From positions 496,001 to 560,000 of the forward strand of contig NZ_RZUL01000001.1 of NCBI RefSeq assembly GCF_004005485.1: DNA of 64,000 nucleotides, given 5' to 3'. Below are positions 8,527 to 16,163 of the stretch, one piece after another (within the stretch, counting starts at the first letter, position 1; each line of letters opens with the position of its first letter). Source of the DNA: Sphingobium algorifonticola. Lineage in GTDB: Bacteria; Pseudomonadota; Alphaproteobacteria; Sphingomonadales; Sphingomonadaceae. A program made the position numbers and the translations under genes. The notes beneath the pieces were generated by a model that did not search any database, was not told where the DNA came from, and worked only from the letters and a program-made list of their open reading frames with translations.

Positions 8527-10977
8527 TCAGAAATTGCTCTTGATCGTCAGGCCATAAGTGCGCGGATCACCCGGCTGCCCCGCGACCAGGCCGACATTGC
8601 TCGGTGCGGTCTGGAGCAGTTCGAAATAGTTGACGTCGAAGGCATTACGCACCCAGCCGAACACGTCGATATCGCCGCCCCGAAAACCCAGCCGGAAGTT
8701 GGTGAGCGCATAGCCCTTGATCCAGGTATAGTCCGAAGGCGACGGATTGGACGAAAAGCGCGAGCGATAATTGCCATCGACGCCCAGATACACTTGCCCG
8801 TCCTTGCCCAGCAAAGTGGCTGGAGTGTTCGCTTCCGCGCCGTAAGACAGCGAAACTTTCGACACGCCGGGCAGACGCTGACCGGAAATATCGCAGTTCG
8901 CCGGGCTGAACGACGGTGAAGCCGTAGTCCCGGGCCGACCGGCGGGGCTGGCCGGATTGGCGGCCGTCGCGGTGGTGCCCCCCGACAGTTCGGGCGGGCA
9001 AGGCGCGTCGACGAACTCCTTATATTTCGCATCGGTATAGGCACCGTTGACATAGGCCGTGAACCGATCGGTCGGGCGGATTGAGAAATCCGCTTCGAAA
9101 CCCTGCGATCGCACCTTGCCCGCATTGGCAAGATAGCCGCGCAACACGCCCAACTGACCGTTGGTCACGGTCGCCTGATAATCTTTGATATCGGTGCGGA
9201 AAGCGGACAGGTTGAAGGTCGCCCTGCGATCCCACAATTGCGTCTTGAGACCGACTTCGAAATGATTGACCGATTCGGGCTTGATAACGCCGGCGGACGT
9301 GATCGGATTGCCCGCCGCATCGGTAGGCAGGCCGTTCTGGTTGATCCCCACCGTCTTGAAGCTCTTCGCATAGGTCGCATAGGCGAGCACGTCCTGCGCC
9401 AGCTTGTAGCTGAGCGTCAGATCATAAGTGAAGTTCCAGTCGCTGACGGACGGCGCGCTCGTTTGCGGCTGATAAATGCCGCACTGCGCCGCGCCAACGG
9501 GATTGGTGGTTGCCGACTGGGGGCATGTCAGGACTGCGCCAGACCCGGTGGTGACGACCCGCTGATAAAAGCCGGACTTCTTGTCATAGTTGATGCGCGC
9601 ACCGGGCTGGATCGTGAAGGCGTCCGTCAGTTTCCAGCTTACCTGACCGAACACGGCGGCGCTGGTGCTCTTCAACGATTGTATGTTGGATGCGGTCAGG
9701 CCGTTCAGTACGCTGGGATCGTTCGCCAGCGCGCCGGTGAGATTCCAGCGACTGGCATTGACACCCTGTTGCTCCACACCCTGGGTATCGATCCGCTGCT
9801 TGAAACCGAAGGCCCCTAGTACGAAATCGATATCTCGCCCCGAATAATTATAGCGCAGTTCCTGGCTATACTGGTCCTGCTGCGAAGGATTTTGTGATCT
9901 GGAGACGATCGACAAGCCGGTAAAGTCGCGGTCGTTCTCCGGCTTCCAGTCCCAGAAGCGCCATGCGGTAACAGAGGTAAGCGTACCGGGGCCAAGGTCC
10001 CACTCCGCTTTCAGCGATGCCCCGCCGATCTTGTTACCGGCGCGCAGACTGGCGTCGATGTCGGTCAGGCGGTCGAAGGGATTGCGGCTGACGACCGTAT
10101 AGTTCTGCGCCGCGGCGAGTGCGTCATACTGTCGGCTGAGCAGGCGTTGGGTGGCCCCCACGCGCACGAACACGGTGCCGCAGCATTCCGGCTCCTGACG
10201 GCTGTAATCGCCGGTCAAGATGATGCTCAGATCCTCGTTCGGCTTGAACAGCAATGTCCCGCGGATGCCCAGATTGTCCTGTTCGTTGATGTAGCGGTCG
10301 CTCGTCACGTTGAAGATGGTGCCCCGGCGGCTGGTCGCGGCGATGGCGATGCGCGCCGCGATCTTGTCCGTCAGCGGACCGGAAATCACGCCCTTCGCTT
10401 GCCGGAACTCCAGATTGCCGACCGTAAGTTCGGCGCGTCCTTCGAAATCGAACGTCGGCTGGTTGGTCGTGATATTGATCGCGCCCGCCGTGGTGTTCTT
10501 GCCATAGAGCGTACCTTGCGGACCGCGCAGCACTTCGACTTGCGAGACATCGAGGAAATCGAAGACCGCAGCGGCGACACGCGCATTGTAGACATCATCG
10601 ACATAGATGCCGACGCCCTGCTCGAAACCGTCGCTGGTCAGGCCGAACGGCACGCCAAGCCCGCGAATGTTGACAGATGTGTTGCGCGGATTGGAGGAAT
10701 AGACCTGCAATGTCGGCGCGAGTTGCTGAAGCTTGTTGATGTTGAAATTGCCGGTGGCTTCGATGCTGTCGCCCTTGATGACCGAAATCGCCAGCGGCAC
10801 GCTTTGGGCGGTTTCCACACGGCGGCGCGCCGTCACGACGATCGCGGATACGCTCGATGGCCCATCGGATTCCGCCTGATCGGCCGGTATGGGTGGAGCC
10901 GCTTCCTGGGCTTGTGCGGCAGGCACCGCAAAGGTGGCGCTCGCCGCCGTGGCGAGCAACAAGTGGCGTACAGTCAT
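8527..10977 (-). CDS. TonB-dependent outer-membrane receptor
   Basis: An 816-residue protein with a signal peptide (MTVRHLLLATAASATFAVPA, then AQAQ), a TonB-box-like AIVVTARRR near residue 50, a plug domain (VEVLRGPQGTLYGKNTTAGA) and a 22-strand barrel ending in a terminal Phe. It imports a ligand across the outer membrane with energy from TonB-ExbBD. It follows the small yezD-like gene by about 90 bp in the same direction. YezD/DUF2292 proteins associate with sulfur-assimilation genes, so a sulfur-containing ligand such as a sulfonate or sulfate ester is a reasonable guess, not proven. Confidence 0.93.
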   Translation of the reverse strand: MTVRHLLLATAASATFAVPAAQAQEAAPPIPADQAESDGPSSVSAIVVTARRRVETAQSVPLAISVIKGDSIEATGNFNINKLQQLAPTLQVYSSNPRNTSVNIRGLGVPFGLTSDGFEQGVGIYVDDVYNARVAAAVFDFLDVSQVEVLRGPQGTLYGKNTTAGAINITTNQPTFDFEGRAELTVGNLEFRQAKGVISGPLTDKIAARIAIAATSRRGTIFNVTSDRYINEQDNLGIRGTLLFKPNEDLSIILTGDYSRQEPECCGTVFVRVGATQRLLSRQYDALAAAQNYTVVSRNPFDRLTDIDASLRAGNKIGGASLKAEWDLGPGTLTSVTAWRFWDWKPENDRDFTGLSIVSRSQNPSQQDQYSQELRYNYSGRDIDFVLGAFGFKQRIDTQGVEQQGVNASRWNLTGALANDPSVLNGLTASNIQSLKSTSAAVFGQVSWKLTDAFTIQPGARINYDKKSGFYQRVVTTGSGAVLTCPQSATTNPVGAAQCGIYQPQTSAPSVSDWNFTYDLTLSYKLAQDVLAYATYAKSFKTVGINQNGLPTDAAGNPITSAGVIKPESVNHFEVGLKTQLWDRRATFNLSAFRTDIKDYQATVTNGQLGVLRGYLANAGKVRSQGFEADFSIRPTDRFTAYVNGAYTDAKYKEFVDAPCPPELSGGTTATAANPASPAGRPGTTASPSFSPANCDISGQRLPGVSKVSLSYGAEANTPATLLGKDGQVYLGVDGNYRSRFSSNPSPSDYTWIKGYALTNFRLGFRGGDIDVFGWVRNAFDVNYFELLQTAPSNVGLVAGQPGDPRTYGLTIKSNF

Positions 10978-11069
10978 GAAAGTCCCCTGTAATGGTCCGT
11001 TGACGGGTCTTGCTTGTTGCGCTTCCGGCGGTCCGGTCGTCGCATTCAGGCTTTGATTTTTGTCGGTAA

Positions 11070-11270
11070 TCAGGCGTTGAAGCGGGTCTTCTCCGTAACG
11101 TCGATCTGCACCACCCGCGCATCGTGCACGGTCAGCAGAATCGACCCGAAGCGCAGGCCTTCCAGCGCGGCACGGATGGTCGCCACGCTGCGCTCTATAT
11201 CGATGCGGATCGGCGCGCCGGCGGCTTTTGCGGTTGGCGCGATGAAACGTTCAGGTTCTTCGTTGCTCAT
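11070..11270 (-). CDS. YezD-family (DUF2292) small protein
   Basis: A 66-residue protein whose C-terminal half IRAALEGLRFGSILLTVHDA, then RVVQIDVTEKTRF, matches the DUF2292/YezD signature (GLRFGS..TVHDG.VVQI..TEK.R). Such proteins are typically encoded at the head of cysteine/sulfate-assimilation operons; the molecular role is unknown. The start at 11270 has AGGG five bases upstream; an overlapping ATG at 11273 is less well placed. The gene precedes a TonB-dependent receptor, suggesting a sulfur-starvation unit. Confidence 0.8.
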   Translation of the reverse strand: MSNEEPERFIAPTAKAAGAPIRIDIERSVATIRAALEGLRFGSILLTVHDARVVQIDVTEKTRFNA

Positions 11271-11309
11271 CATGTCCCTCTGTCGTTCTTCATATCTCAA
11301 TTTATTCGA

Positions 11310-11316
11310 TAGACAA
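11310..11316 (-). promoter_or_regulatory. TTGTCTA element upstream of yezD-like gene
   Basis: TTGTCTA on the minus strand, 40 bp before the yezD-like start. TTGTCT, a 16-base spacer and TATGAA make a plausible sigma-70 promoter. The same TTGTCTA followed by an A/T-rich stretch occurs before the RBBP9-type hydrolase at 12247-12253, so it may also be part of a shared regulator site. Confidence 0.4.
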
Positions 11317-11354
11317 AAAAGCAAAGTTCGCAGGCTGCGAAGATAAACTTCGTG

Positions 11355-11507
11355 CGCTCAGGACCGGTCGACATTCAGAGGATGACGTGCCGAAAATAGT
11401 GGTTTTTCGTGACCCGGAGCGCAGCGTACTAAAAGTACGTGAGCACCGGAAGCACGGAAAACCGCCATTTGCAGGCCGTAAGGACGGAATGTCGATCGGT
11501 CCTAGCG
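11355..11507. repeat. Long inverted-repeat (hairpin) element of about 150 bp
   Basis: Terminal arms AGGACCGGTCGACATTC (11360-11376) and GAATGTCGATCGGTCCT (11487-11503) are complementary at 16 of 17 positions. Inner arms continue: AAATAGTGGTTTTTCGTG against CACGGAAAACCGCCATTT, and CGTAC-TAAAA-GTACG at the apex (11426-11440). With one gap the outermost CGCT/AGCG also pairs. The element fills the gap between the yezD-like promoter and the hydrolase gene and overlaps the hydrolase stop codon. It contains no transposase and could be a MITE-like or REP-like sphingomonad repeat that also acts as a terminator. Confidence 0.75.
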
Positions 11508-12197
11508 AAACAGGCCGTGCGGCGGATGGTGCGGCGTGGAGGGGACGGTCAGGGCCGGGCCGCCGCGTTGCTGGCCAAGCGGCCCATGATCGTCGGCCAG
11601 CGCGATCAGCCGGTCCAGCAGGGCCTGTCCGAACCGCCATTCGCCAAGGCCGCTTTGCGCGTTGATATGCCCGCTATGGCCGGCATCGATAATCTGGCTG
11701 CCCCAGTTCTTGCCGATGCTGTGCGCCCGCTCGTAGAAGATGTAAGGATCATTGCGACTGGCGACGAGGATCGAGGGAAAAGGCAGGGCGCTGCGCGGCA
11801 CCGGCGCGAAGCCGCCGATCGTTTCGGGTGTTTCGGTCCGCTCGCAATCGGGCGGCGCAACCAGCAACGCGCCTGCCACCGGCCAGCCATAGGGCTGGCT
11901 CTGCAACGCGCCCCACCACGCCACGGCCAGGCACCCCAGGCTGTGCGCCGCCAGAATGATCGGCGCGCCATGGGCATGCGCCGTCTCGCGGATCGCGGTG
12001 TCGAGCCGGTTGACCCACGCGTTGCGACTGGGGCTGGACCAGCTTCCCAGATCGACACGGCGACAATCCCCGCGCCGCTCCTCCCAGATCGTCTGCCAGT
12101 GGCCCGGCCCGCTGTTGTTCAGGCCCGGCACCGTCAGCACCACGGGTTGCTGCGCGCGCCCGGCTGCGGCGCCGCCTGATAATCCGAATCGCTCCAT
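11502..12197 (-). CDS. RBBP9/YdeN-family alpha/beta hydrolase
   Basis: Encodes 231 residues from the ATG at 12197, which has AGGAG eight bases upstream. The frame is open about 100 codons further upstream but without homology. The motifs are VLTVPGLNNSGPGHWQT at the N-terminus, nucleophile Ser86 in AAHSLGCLAVAWWG, Asp150 in ASRNDPY, and the C-terminal GHSGHINAQSGLGEW carrying the catalytic His (probably His177). This is the RBBP9/YdeN serine-hydrolase family; substrate unknown. It lies between the Rrf2 regulator and the yezD-TonB receptor unit in the same direction and has an A/T-rich palindrome in its promoter. Confidence 0.88.
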   Translation of the reverse strand: MERFGLSGGAAAGRAQQPVVLTVPGLNNSGPGHWQTIWEERRGDCRRVDLGSWSSPSRNAWVNRLDTAIRETAHAHGAPIILAAHSLGCLAVAWWGALQSQPYGWPVAGALLVAPPDCERTETPETIGGFAPVPRSALPFPSILVASRNDPYIFYERAHSIGKNWGSQIIDAGHSGHINAQSGLGEWRFGQALLDRLIALADDHGPLGQQRGGPALTVPSTPHHPPHGLFR

Positions 12198-12233
12198 ATC
12201 GCTGCTCCTCGTGAGGGGAGCCTGCACCGTAAT

Positions 12234-12250
12234 TCTATTATTATAGTAGA
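12234..12250. promoter_or_regulatory. A/T-rich palindromic operator candidate before the hydrolase gene
   Basis: TCTATTATTATAGTAGA is symmetric at all but two paired positions and lies 37 bp before the hydrolase start in GC-rich surroundings. It overlaps a TTGTCTA element (12247-12253 on the minus strand) also seen before the yezD-like gene. The neighbouring Rrf2 regulator is the obvious candidate binder, but this is inference. Confidence 0.45.
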
Positions 12251-12378
12251 CAATAGCCGAGCGATGAAATGTGGCGAAATCTTGGCGGGCGGAAAAGCGC
12301 ACTCTCAAGGGCGGGGAAAAGCCACATTCTGCCTGTTGCCGACCGCCATTTCGCTGTGCGCGGGACGATAATCCGGCC

Positions 12379-12798
12379 TCAGATATCCAGCGAAACAGGC
12401 TCCGCCAGGCTGATGCTGTCGAGCACGCGCGCCGTTTCATCCCGTACGCGCAGCATGATGCGATGCAGGCGGCATTCGGATTCGGGCAGGCAGTTGGTGC
12501 AGCTCTCATGCGCGAAGCGGCTGGCGCAGGGCGTGAGCGCCAGCGATCCGCGTGTCAGCCGCACGATGTCGCCATAGCTGATGTCGATGGGCGAGAGGGC
12601 CAGCCAATAGCCGCCGTCGCGGCCGCGCTGGGTATCGACCAGCCCCTCGCGCGACAGTTCGGAAAGGATGACGGTCAGAAACTTGGCAGGGATTTTCTGC
12701 GTCTCGGCGATGTCGGTCAGCGGCACCGGCCCTTCACCATGATGATCCGCCAGATGCTGGAGCGCGCGGATGGCATAACGGGTCTTCTGCGAAAGCAT
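12379..12798 (-). CDS. Rrf2-family transcriptional regulator
   Basis: A 139-residue protein starting MLSQKTRYAIRALQHLADH, with a winged helix-turn-helix over about residues 1-80 (IPAKFLTVILSELSREGLV is the recognition region) and the GRDGGYWL wing. A cysteine cluster (Cys91, Cys100, Cys103, Cys109) could hold an iron-sulfur cluster, as in IscR/RirA/NsrR, though the spacing (C-x8-C-x2-C-x5-C) resembles the iron-sulfur relatives more than CymR. Given the yezD-TonB receptor neighbourhood, control of sulfur or cysteine metabolism is a likely role. The frame is open upstream, but the domain starts at 12798. Confidence 0.88.
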   Translation of the reverse strand: MLSQKTRYAIRALQHLADHHGEGPVPLTDIAETQKIPAKFLTVILSELSREGLVDTQRGRDGGYWLALSPIDISYGDIVRLTRGSLALTPCASRFAHESCTNCLPESECRLHRIMLRVRDETARVLDSISLAEPVSLDI

Positions 12799-12854
12799 AA
12801 CCCTTCCATCGGCGCATATGCCCGCAATTTCAAGTACTCTGGCAGAGATAGCGA

Positions 12855-13877
12855 TCAGGGTTGCAGGATCGCGCGCGCCATGCCCGGAAAATCGGTGAAA
12901 ACGCCATCGACGCCGGTAGCGATCAGCAGCCGCAGCGCCGCCGCATAATCGCCATGCGCGGCGGGATTGTCCCCCCGGCGCAAGGCGGGTGGCAGGAACA
13001 TGTTCTCGGCGCGCAACGTCCACATATGCACCTGCAATCCCGCGCCATGCGCCTGCGCGACAAAGCCGGTGTCAAGACCGTCCGGCCCCACGATCAGCGT
13101 GCCTTCGGCGCCGATGGCATCGGCGTAGGTCGCGATATCGCGCATGCCCGCGTCAGTCAGCATGTCGGCATAAGTGACGCCGGACAGGTCGGGCGGTCCA
13201 TATTCGCGGGCGACAAGCTGAACGAGCCGCAGCCGCGTCTTGCCGCGCAACGCCTTCAGATTGCCGACCTCGAACGACTGGATGAAGACCGGATCGTCCG
13301 CCGCGCCATAGCCGAAACGGTCCAGCAACGCGAGCAGGGGTGCTTCGTGCGGAAGCCCGATCGAGGCGAAATAGCTGGGGTGCTTGGTTTCGGGATAGAT
13401 GCCGATGCGCCGCCGCGTCTCGGCTTCCTTCGCCTTGACGAGCGTCAGCACTTCCTCGAATGTTGGCACCTGATAGAGGCCATCGAACCGGCGGTTGGCG
13501 GAGCGCACCTCGGCCAGACGTTCGCGTGCGCGGAGCGTGCGCAGTTCGGCCAGCGTGAAATCCTCCGTGAACCATCCGGTCATCGCCTGCCCGTCGATCG
13601 TGCGCGTCGTCTTGCGATCGGCAAACTGCGGATGATCGGCGACATCGGTCGTGCCGCCGATCTCGTTCTCATGCCGCACGACCAGCACGCCGTCCTTGGT
13701 CAGGACCAGATCCGGCTCGATATAGTCCGCACCCTGATCGATCGCGCGTTCATAGGCCGCGAGCGTATGCTCGGGCCGCTCCCCGCTGGCGCCGCGATGG
13801 GCGATGATGATCGGTTGCGCCATGGCGGCTACGGGCATAGCGGCCAGCAGCAGTGCGGCAAACAGGGTTGTCAACAT
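12855..13877 (-). CDS. glpQ: Glycerophosphodiester phosphodiesterase
   Basis: A 340-residue protein with a signal peptide (MLTTLFAALLLAAMPVAAMA), so it is periplasmic. The GDPD catalytic set is present: IIAHRGASGERPEHT, then DYIEPDLVLTKDGVLVVRHE, giving the His/Arg/Glu/Asp/His metal and acid-base residues. It hydrolyses glycerophosphodiesters to glycerol-3-phosphate and an alcohol. The DxP insert and length match the GlpQ rather than the UgpQ subfamily. It lies 56 bp upstream of the Rrf2 gene in the same direction but probably has its own promoter. Confidence 0.92.
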   Translation of the reverse strand: MLTTLFAALLLAAMPVAAMAQPIIIAHRGASGERPEHTLAAYERAIDQGADYIEPDLVLTKDGVLVVRHENEIGGTTDVADHPQFADRKTTRTIDGQAMTGWFTEDFTLAELRTLRARERLAEVRSANRRFDGLYQVPTFEEVLTLVKAKEAETRRRIGIYPETKHPSYFASIGLPHEAPLLALLDRFGYGAADDPVFIQSFEVGNLKALRGKTRLRLVQLVAREYGPPDLSGVTYADMLTDAGMRDIATYADAIGAEGTLIVGPDGLDTGFVAQAHGAGLQVHMWTLRAENMFLPPALRRGDNPAAHGDYAAALRLLIATGVDGVFTDFPGMARAILQP

Positions 13878-13936
13878 CGCGCTGGCTTAGGTGTGCTGCA
13901 TGACAGCGGCGTGACGGCGCTATCCCCCAAAATCCC

Positions 13937-14012
13937 CGTTCGTCCCGGGCGAAGTCGAGGGACATGCCGCGCGCACTGCGCAAGCGTGTCTCGACTTCGC
14001 TCGACACGAACG
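13937..14012. repeat. Intergenic inverted repeat between the ArsC-like gene and glpQ
   Basis: CGTTCGTCCCGGGCGAAGTC (start of the left arm, 13937-13959) and its partner 13990-14012, which ends CTCGACACGAACG, are complementary at most positions. This is a common sphingomonad intergenic palindrome built on CGTTCGT...GAAGTCGAG. No coding potential. Confidence 0.6.
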
Positions 14013-14041
14013 GAAGGGAGGCATGGAAACGGCAACGCGTA

Positions 14042-14392
14042 TTATCCGCCTAGCGCAGCGGCATAAGCATCCGGCTTGAATCCCACCAGCCGCCGGTCGC
14101 CAAGGTCCAGCACCGGGCGCTTTATCATTGAGGGGTTGGCGAGCATCAGCGCGATCGCCTTGTCCGCGTCGATCCCCTGCTTGTCCGCCTCCGGCAAGGC
14201 GCGGAAGGTCGTGCCTGCGCGGTTCAGGATGACCTCCCAGCCATGCTCCTCCACCCATCCGCGCAGCGTCGCCGCGTCGATGCCCGACGCCTTGTAGTCA
14301 TGGAAATCATAAGCGACGCCATGCGTATCCAGCCACGTCCGCGCTTTCTTGATCGTATCGCAATTCTTGATGCCGTACATGGTGATCGTCAC
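14042..14392 (-). CDS. ArsC/Spx-family thioredoxin-fold protein (YffB-like)
   Basis: A 116-residue protein starting VTITMYGIKNCDTIKKARTW from a GTG with a perfect AGGAGG seven bases upstream; the ATG four codons later (14380) is the alternative. The ArsC-fold motifs YGIKNCDTIKKA, FHDYKASGI, RAGTTFR and NPSMIKRPVLDLG place it in the ArsC/Spx YffB subfamily. It has a single N-terminal Cys11 and no CxxC, as in YffB, so it is unlikely to be a true arsenate reductase. The in vivo role of the subfamily is uncertain. Confidence 0.85.
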   Translation of the reverse strand: MTITMYGIKNCDTIKKARTWLDTHGVAYDFHDYKASGIDAATLRGWVEEHGWEVILNRAGTTFRALPEADKQGIDADKAIALMLANPSMIKRPVLDLGDRRLVGFKPDAYAAALGG

Positions 14393-14420
14393 GCCCTGTC
14401 CTCCTGTCGATAACGGCCCG

Positions 14421-15350
14421 TCAGGGCTCCACCCGCTGCCACCCGACGCCCTCATGACCCCATGCACCGACGCCCGGATGCAGGATTTCGGCAATGATCT
14501 CGACCGATTCAACGAGGCGCGGGCCGGGGCGGTTGAAGAAATACTGGCCATCGGTAGCGTAGACTTTTCCGCTCCGCACCGCGCGCAACGCCTGCCATCG
14601 TGGATCGGCCGCGACGCCCGGCAATTCGGCCAGGGTTTGCGGAATGCGGAAGCCGCAGGGCATCAGGATGAGGACGTCGGGATCGGCGTCGGCAATCTGG
14701 TCCCAGCTGATCCACGGCGAATGCTGGCCGGGCGTCGCAAGCAGGCTTGTTCCCCCCGCCGCCTCGATCAGTTCGGGCACCCAGTTGCCCGCCACCATCG
14801 GTGGATCGAGCCATTCGATCGCGGCGACGCGCGGCCGGGGACGACCGGCGACAGCGGCGGAGACGGCGGCGATCCGCGCCTGCAACTGCGAGACCACATC
14901 GGCGGCATGATCCTGCGCCCCCAGCGCCGCGCCGACGCGCAGGAAATCGCCCCACACATCAGCCATGTCGTCCGGCGCTGTGCTTACCAGCACCGGCTGC
15001 TTGCCCGTCCACGCATCGAGCGCATCCTGAATATCCGCCGGCGTTACGGCGCAGACCGCACATTGCGTCTGCGTCAATATGACATCGGGCGCCAGCGCGC
15101 ACAGTTTATCCCCGTCGACTTCATAGACCGACAGGCCGGAGGCCACGATTTCCTGCACCCGCTTTTCGATTTCGCCCGACGCCAGCCCCTTGGCGAGCTT
15201 GGAATTGGTGATGACGGGCAGCACCTCCACCCCGCGCGGCCAGTCGCATTCATGGCTGCGCCCGACCAGCGCATCGCCAAAGCCCAGAGCCACGGCAATC
15301 TCCGTCGCGCTGGGGAGCAGCGAAACGATACGGAGGTCAGAGGTGCTCAT
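14421..15350 (-). CDS. Cobalamin-binding (BtuF-like) periplasmic-binding-fold protein
   Basis: A 309-residue protein with the type III substrate-binding fold: IVSLLPSATEIAVALGFGD, LVGRSHECDWPRGV, PDVILTQTQCAVCAV, HSPWISWDQIADADPDVLIL, YFFNRPGPRLVESVEIIAE. It matches a family annotated as cobalamin-binding proteins related to BtuF. There is no signal peptide and no BtuCD transporter nearby, so it may act in the cytoplasm or be exported another way; that is odd for a transporter component. Its ATG overlaps the RidA stop (ATGA), indicating translational coupling. Confidence 0.85.
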   Translation of the reverse strand: MSTSDLRIVSLLPSATEIAVALGFGDALVGRSHECDWPRGVEVLPVITNSKLAKGLASGEIEKRVQEIVASGLSVYEVDGDKLCALAPDVILTQTQCAVCAVTPADIQDALDAWTGKQPVLVSTAPDDMADVWGDFLRVGAALGAQDHAADVVSQLQARIAAVSAAVAGRPRPRVAAIEWLDPPMVAGNWVPELIEAAGGTSLLATPGQHSPWISWDQIADADPDVLILMPCGFRIPQTLAELPGVAADPRWQALRAVRSGKVYATDGQYFFNRPGPRLVESVEIIAEILHPGVGAWGHEGVGWQRVEP

Positions 15351-15733
15351 GCTTCGGCTCGTAGCGCGGTGACTTCAATCTCGATCTTCATTTCGGGCTT
15401 GATGAGGCCGCAGACGATGCAGGTCGCGGCCGGGCGGATCGCGCCGAACACGCTGCCGAGCACCGGGCCGATACTGTCCCAATAGGCCGCGTCGGTGATA
15501 TAATAAGTGACGCGCACCACATCGCCGAAGCTGAACCCGCCTTCGCCCAGCGCCTTGCCGATCACCGCCAGCGCATTGCGCGCCTGGTCCGCCACATCCT
15601 CCGGCATGATGCGCGTATCGGGATCATAGCCGGTCGTCCCTGCGACGAAGCACCAGTCCCCCTGCACCAGCGCCCGCGAATAGCCGACCTGCGCCTCGAA
15701 AGGAGAACCGGAGGAGATAAGCGTGCGGGTCAT
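15347..15733 (-). CDS. RidA-family protein
   Basis: A 128-residue protein starting MTRTLISSGSPFEAQVGYSR. It has the YjgF/YER057c/UK114 fold with the conserved late Arg in FGAIRPAATCIVCGLIKPEM, and a C-terminal KIEIEVTA strand. RidA proteins hydrolyse reactive enamine/imine intermediates to ketones and ammonia; several subfamilies have other, unknown substrates. The ATG at 15733 is chosen over an upstream open frame because the domain begins there. It overlaps the cobalamin-binding-protein gene by 4 bp. Confidence 0.88.
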   Translation of the reverse strand: MTRTLISSGSPFEAQVGYSRALVQGDWCFVAGTTGYDPDTRIMPEDVADQARNALAVIGKALGEGGFSFGDVVRVTYYITDAAYWDSIGPVLGSVFGAIRPAATCIVCGLIKPEMKIEIEVTALRAEA

Positions 15734-15805
15734 GGGAATACCTTTGCTGAAGGAAAGATGCGGGGCCGTAACCGAGATCGGGCGAAGAGGTAAATGCAAA
15801 AAAGC

Positions 15806-16026
15806 CCTCTCCCCTTGAGGGAGAGGGTTGCGCAAACTTAGCCACGAAGTGGCTTATCCGTAGCTGGGTGAGGGGTATGCGCTCGCAGGGCGAGCGCGCG
15901 GACCTTTGGTCCGCTCACCCTCATCCAACGTCGCCTAATCCGCTCCGCTCATACGCCTGTCCTGAGCGCCTGCCACAGGCAGGCAGTCGAAGGGGCTTCG
16001 TATCCTTGTGCCTTCAACGGAGAAGG
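15806..16026. repeat. Intergenic repeat, copy 1 (shared with 46896-47065)
   Basis: It begins with a CCTCTCCCCTTGAGGGAGAG hairpin, continues through ACTTAGCC..GAAGTGGC, GGGTGAGGGGTATGCG, GCGCGGACC..GGTCCGCTCACC and CATCCAAC, and closes with CTTCGTATCCTT and CCTTCAACGGAGAAGG. The same block order recurs at 46896. This copy carries an extra inserted palindrome (CTGAGCGCCTGCCACAGGCA, near 15962). The 430-bp gap 15734-16163 contains only this repeat and the Pho-box region. Confidence 0.8.
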
Positions 16027-16059
16027 TCCGGGTCGATTTATGACAATCACATCTTCAAT

Positions 16060-16099
16060 CCGTCGCCATCCTGTCATGGCTGCGTCGTCATCCCGTCAC
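16060..16099 (+). promoter_or_regulatory. Probable Pho box of the TonB receptor-phoD operon
   Basis: Four heptamers at exact 11-bp spacing: CCGTCGC (16060), CTGTCAT (16071), GCGTCGT (16082), CCGTCAC (16093). All share GTC in register, and the second is a perfect match to the PhoB repeat CTGTCAT. The array lies 65 bp before the receptor start. Phosphate-starvation control fits the downstream phosphodiesterase. Confidence 0.55.
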
Positions 16100-16163
16100 C
16101 TGCGCGGTGCAGCGGCTCTCCATCGATTCAGCAACGTCCTGAATCGCGATCAAGGGGAACATC

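Noticed and set aside
11387..12179. Plus-strand frames crossing the hairpin element near 11.4 kb
   Set aside because: They run through a palindrome and antisense to the hydrolase gene; their translation has no recognisable domain.
14042..14392. Arsenate reductase
   Set aside because: Only the YffB-like single-cysteine motif is present and there is no ars operon context.
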